Shown: positions 5,333 through 7,668 of the stretch, piece by piece
Numbering within the stretch: position 1 is the stretch's first letter
How the letters are laid out: every line of letters begins with the position of its first letter
Assembly (NCBI GenBank): GCA_003131705.1
Contig: PKUY01000363.1
Coordinates: 10,497 to 18,164 of the forward strand
Source: Acidobacteriota bacterium
Lineage (GTDB): Bacteria; Acidobacteriota; Terriglobia; Acidiferrales; UBA7541
DNA length: 7,668 nucleotides
Direction: 5' to 3'
Made by a program: the position numbers and the translations under genes
Notes under the pieces: generated by a model
Databases searched by the model: none
Told to the model about the DNA's origin: nothing
What the model saw: the letters and a program-made list of their open reading frames with translations, nothing else

Positions 5333-5993
5333 AAAATCGCTGCAGCGGATCGTCTGCTACGTCACGGACCGGAAATTTTTTCACTCTACTGATCCTGTCG
5401 GAAGCATGCTTGCGCACATTCGCACGGCAATCGCTGCGGGCGTCGATTGGGTGCAAATCCGGGAAAAGGATTTGCCTGGTCGGGAACTTCTGGCTCTCGT
5501 GCGAGCCGTTGTCGGCATGGCAAATGACCGAGCCAGCAAAGCGCGCGTCATTGTAAACGACCGGCTCGATGTCGCACTCGCGGCGGGTGCGCGCGGCGTG
5601 CACCTCGGCGACCAATCCTTGCCCGCGCGCGAAATTGTCCGCTGGTGCCGAGCCGGGAATGTGCCGGCAGGATTTCTAGTCGGAGTTTCGTCCCATGGCT
5701 TTGAGAGAGCGCGCGAAGCCGAAGATGCCGATGCTAACTATGTTTTTTTTGGGCCCATTTTTGACACGCCCGCGAAAAAGTCTTTCGGGGCGCCGCAAGG
5801 AATTCCGAAGCTAGCTGAAGTTTGCCGCTCTGTAAGAATTCCGGTAATTGCGATCGGCGGCGTGAACAAAGTTAACAGCGACGAATGCTTGCGCGCCAGA
5901 GCGGCGGGGATTGCGGCGATTCGATTATTCCAGGAGCCGCGCGAGCCGGTGTCGTTGAAAGCCACCGTCGAAGGCGTGCACAATTTCGTATAG
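5316..5993 (+). CDS. thiE: Thiamine phosphate synthase family protein (ThiE/TenI)
   Basis: This 225-residue TIM-barrel protein belongs to the ThiE/TenI family. ThiE joins the pyrimidine HMP-PP to thiazole phosphate to make thiamine phosphate in the cytoplasm; TenI relatives are thiazole tautomerases. Seen motifs are YVTDRKF (15-21), QIREKDL (47-53, with Q47, R49 and K51 at the pyrophosphate site), VNDRLDVALAAGARGVHLGD (N81 and D82), GVSSHGFERA (123-132), GPIFDTPAKKSFGAPQG (146-162) and IPVIAIGGV (175-183). Two spots differ from classical ThiE: the PTxTK motif reads DTPAK, and the phosphate-binding VSAI segment reads AAIRLF (200-205). ThiE remains the likelier call, but a TenI-like role is possible. 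The start is a TTG, the first start codon after the frame opens at 5271, with AGGA nine bases upstream; it overlaps the previous gene by 17 bases. The gene ends 25 bases before a convergent gene. Confidence 0.88.
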   Translation: MPAAPEKSLQRIVCYVTDRKFFHSTDPVGSMLAHIRTAIAAGVDWVQIREKDLPGRELLALVRAVVGMANDRASKARVIVNDRLDVALAAGARGVHLGDQSLPAREIVRWCRAGNVPAGFLVGVSSHGFERAREAEDADANYVFFGPIFDTPAKKSFGAPQGIPKLAEVCRSVRIPVIAIGGVNKVNSDECLRARAAGIAAIRLFQEPREPVSLKATVEGVHNFV

Positions 5994-6018
5994 GAAATGT
6001 TTCGGGCGGGGGACGGCG

Positions 6019-7077
6019 TTACGCGCTGAGCCACCGGCCAATGGGCTGCAAACGTTCCACGTGGTCACAGATCACTTTGATGACCGCGGTAATGGGAATC
6101 GCCAGGACTAGCCCCATCGCTCCCCACATGAAGCCCCAGAATAAGAGCGCCACAGTAAGTGCGAGAGCGTTCAACCGCACCTTCCAGCCGACCAGCGCGG
6201 GGACAAGCAGATTGGCCGCGACGATATGAAAGAAGGTCAGCATGGCAATCATGACGATGTAAGGTCCCACCGTGTGGTACTGCTTTAGTCCGATAAGCAT
6301 AGGCGGAACCCACGACAGGGGTGCGCCGAGGTAAGGAATAAGATTGCACAGGCCGGAAACCAGCGCCGTGAGGAACGGAAAATCGAGTCCCATTCCCCAA
6401 AAAAACAGCCAGCTCGCGAGTACGATGATCAATCCGACCAGCGATGTCCCCATCAGATAGCTGCGAAGCACCTGCGTGACTTCGGTGAGTGTGTCCTTCA
6501 CCTGCGTTCGATCGCCAGTGGGAAACAACTGCATGGTGGCGTGCCAGACCTGGCGCTTTGCGGCCAACATGAAAAATACGAGGAAGGGCACGAAAGTGGC
6601 CGCTAGTATGAAACCGTAAAGCAGATCGAGCCTGCCGACGAGAGCGTCGCGCACCGGGTGCGATTCGGTAATTGTCACGGAGCGCTGTCCGGCTTTTGCA
6701 GCAGGCTCTATCTCGGAAACGTGCGCTTCAAGACTGTCTAGCCTGCTTTGGAATGCCTGCGAAGCGGCGTGCAACGGTTCGCGATATTTCGGCCAGTCCT
6801 GGCCGAACTGATCGGCGCGATCGATCAGCGACCATCCCACGACGGCCAACAACGCCAGCGTAACCAAAACCACCAGCAGCGCACCAATCGCCCGCGGCAC
6901 ACGCATACTTTCGAGCCACATGACCACGGGGTCTAGAAAATACGCCATAAGAACTGCCACCAGCACCGTCACGATGACGGTGGAGGCCCAATAGCAGAAT
7001 GCAATCACAATTCCGGCGGCGATAATCCGCGCGCTGGCGGAACTGTTCGTGAGGACTCGGGTTTCGTCAACAGGCAT
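6019..7077 (-). CDS. AI-2E family transporter (PF01594) membrane protein
   Basis: The 352-residue product belongs to the AI-2E/UPF0118 family of polytopic inner-membrane proteins, which includes proteins linked to autoinducer-2 export, sodium/proton antiport and other transport; the substrate cannot be told here. From the ATG at 7077, hydrophobic segments lie at about residues 17-49, 62-84, 152-173, 208-229, 231-263, 268-292 and 304-338. A soluble, partly coiled segment at 86-148 separates the third and fourth, as is usual. Family motifs present are LMAYFLDPVV near the N-terminus, NLIPYLGAPLSWVPP (245-259) and a C-terminal ALVGWKVRLNALALTVALLF region followed by WGAMGLVLAIPITAVIK. The frame stays open for 70 more codons upstream, but that stretch is hydrophilic, runs over the divergent glmM start and is not family-like. 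No ribosome binding site precedes the ATG; a -10 element six bases away suggests a leaderless mRNA. Confidence 0.92.
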   Translation of the reverse strand: MPVDETRVLTNSSASARIIAAGIVIAFCYWASTVIVTVLVAVLMAYFLDPVVMWLESMRVPRAIGALLVVLVTLALLAVVGWSLIDRADQFGQDWPKYREPLHAASQAFQSRLDSLEAHVSEIEPAAKAGQRSVTITESHPVRDALVGRLDLLYGFILAATFVPFLVFFMLAAKRQVWHATMQLFPTGDRTQVKDTLTEVTQVLRSYLMGTSLVGLIIVLASWLFFWGMGLDFPFLTALVSGLCNLIPYLGAPLSWVPPMLIGLKQYHTVGPYIVMIAMLTFFHIVAANLLVPALVGWKVRLNALALTVALLFWGFMWGAMGLVLAIPITAVIKVICDHVERLQPIGRWLSA

Positions 7078-7083
7078 TTGTGT

Positions 7084-7092
7084 ACGATAGCA
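7084..7092 (-). promoter_or_regulatory. Extended -10 promoter element for the AI-2E gene, leaderless type
   Basis: On the minus strand TGCTATCGT ends six bases before the ATG at 7077. The element has the TGnTAnnnT form and begins with the same five bases as the rnhB element. Polymerase would start at or beside the A of the ATG. An overlapping TATGCT (7089-7094 on the + strand, read in reverse) is a second option and would leave a leader of about 4-5 bases. No -35 box is evident. Confidence 0.45.
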
Positions 7093-7190
7093 TAGGCTTC
7101 GCCGCGCGACGCGGGCACAGGCGGTAACTGGCCCCGATGGTAACGCTTTCGATGATCCGTTGGCTACTGCCGTCCGCAGCTCTCCTCGGG

Positions 7191-7199
7191 TGATAGAAT
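7191..7199 (+). promoter_or_regulatory. Extended -10 promoter element for glmM
   Basis: TGATAGAAT has the extended -10 TG and a hexamer one base off TATAAT. A start near 7206 gives a leader of about 30 bases that holds AGGA at 7223-7226, ten bases before the ATG at 7237. No strong -35 box is seen. The element lies about 100 bases from the divergent AI-2E element, so the two promoters share one control region. Confidence 0.5.
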
Positions 7200-7236
7200 C
7201 TCTTGCTCCCTTTCCCGGGCACAGGAATTCATTCTC

Positions 7237-7668
7237 ATGGCGAAACAACTTTTTGGCACGGACGGCATCCGCGGCGTCCCGGGCCAATATCCGCTCGACG
7301 ACGCAACGCTTGAGCTTGTGGGCCGCACGCTGGGAGAACAGCTACAGTCAAAGGCTGGAACACAATCTACCAGGCCGCGCGTCTTGATCGGTCGCGATAC
7401 GCGGGAGTCGGGCCCTCACATTGCGGAGCGGATCGCGCGAGGACTCAGCGCAGCAGGCGCGGAAGCCGTATCCGCCGGCGTCCTGACCACGCCCGGAGTG
7501 GCGTGGCTCGTTAGCCGCGAGGGATTTGCCGCAGGCGTCGTTATTTCCGCCTCGCACAACCCCTATCAAGACAATGGCGTGAAGCTGATCTCTTCGTCGG
7601 GGATGAAATTTCCGGACGCGGTCGAAGCTGATCTCGAACGCGCGATCCTGTCACCGAACGGCGGCGGC
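7237..7668 (+). CDS. glmM: Phosphoglucosamine mutase, N-terminal part (3' end beyond the window)
   Basis: The first 144 codons of GlmM are present. GlmM converts glucosamine-6-phosphate to glucosamine-1-phosphate, a step to UDP-N-acetylglucosamine for peptidoglycan and lipopolysaccharide, in the cytoplasm. The start MAKQLFGTDGIRGVPGQYPL is the family's conserved N-terminus with the phosphate-contacting TDGIRG, and VLIGRDTRESG follows at 49-59. The active-site loop VISASHNPYQDNGVKL (102-117) carries S106, the serine phosphorylated in the catalytic cycle. TPG at 85-87 is also typical. GlmM is usually about 450 residues, so roughly the first third is seen, namely domain 1. AGGA at 7223-7226 supports the ATG at 7237. 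Other members of the alpha-phosphohexomutase family are less likely because of the LFGTDGIRG start and ISASHNP loop, which are characteristic of GlmM. Confidence 0.97.
   Translation, partial: MAKQLFGTDGIRGVPGQYPLDDATLELVGRTLGEQLQSKAGTQSTRPRVLIGRDTRESGPHIAERIARGLSAAGAEAVSAGVLTTPGVAWLVSREGFAAGVVISASHNPYQDNGVKLISSSGMKFPDAVEADLERAILSPNGGG

Noticed and set aside
7078..7287. Upstream extension of the AI-2E reading frame by 70 codons to an ATG at 7287.
   Set aside because: It would overlap the start of glmM, is hydrophilic and unlike the family N-terminus, and covers the apparent promoters of both genes.
1..7668. CRISPR arrays, insertion sequences, tRNA genes, toxin-antitoxin or defence modules.
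   Set aside because: No repeat arrays, transposase frames, terminal inverted repeats, cloverleaf-like sequence or matching domains were found; the content is housekeeping genes.

Overview
The window looks like core chromosome of a moderately GC-rich bacterium, most likely a member of the Acidobacteriota. That assignment is an inference. It rests on the order trmD-rplS-rnhB, on a long TPR protein whose start (MAFNKNKALEGALKFL) resembles acidobacterial TPR proteins I remember, and on a small membrane protein sitting before thiE. No mobile element, CRISPR array, tRNA, rRNA, toxin-antitoxin pair or defence gene was seen. I found no convincing new multi-gene system. The parts worth a second look are promoters, start sites and untranslated leaders.

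Layout. (1) Bases 1-766, + strand: the 3' end of trmD (tRNA m1G37 methyltransferase), then rplS (ribosomal protein L19) and a textbook intrinsic terminator. (2) Bases 767-2023, + strand: a spacer with regularly spaced half-sites, then rnhB (RNase HII), which appears to be transcribed without a leader, then a 103-aa EthD-family protein with a strong ribosome binding site, closed by a bulged terminator hairpin. (3) Bases 2024-5029, + strand: a leader with two bulged hairpins and a 941-aa cytoplasmic TPR protein with a long acidic Pro/Glu/Ala-rich linker. (4) Bases 5030-5993, + strand: a good sigma-70 promoter driving an 80-aa membrane protein translationally coupled to a ThiE/TenI-family enzyme. 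(5) Bases 6019-7077, - strand: an AI-2E (PF01594) family membrane protein, convergent with thiE and divergent from the next gene. (6) Bases 7237-7668, + strand: the 5' part of glmM (phosphoglucosamine mutase), running off the window.

The genes are mostly housekeeping: tRNA modification and ribosome assembly (trmD, rplS), removal of RNA from DNA (rnhB), thiamine synthesis (thiE) and peptidoglycan precursor supply (glmM). The TPR protein, the EthD-like protein and the two membrane proteins have no role that can be read from sequence. Several genes (rnhB, the AI-2E gene, glmM and possibly the TPR gene) share an extended -10 element of the form TGnTAnnnT. In two of them it lies 6-8 bases before the ATG, which suggests leaderless mRNAs.
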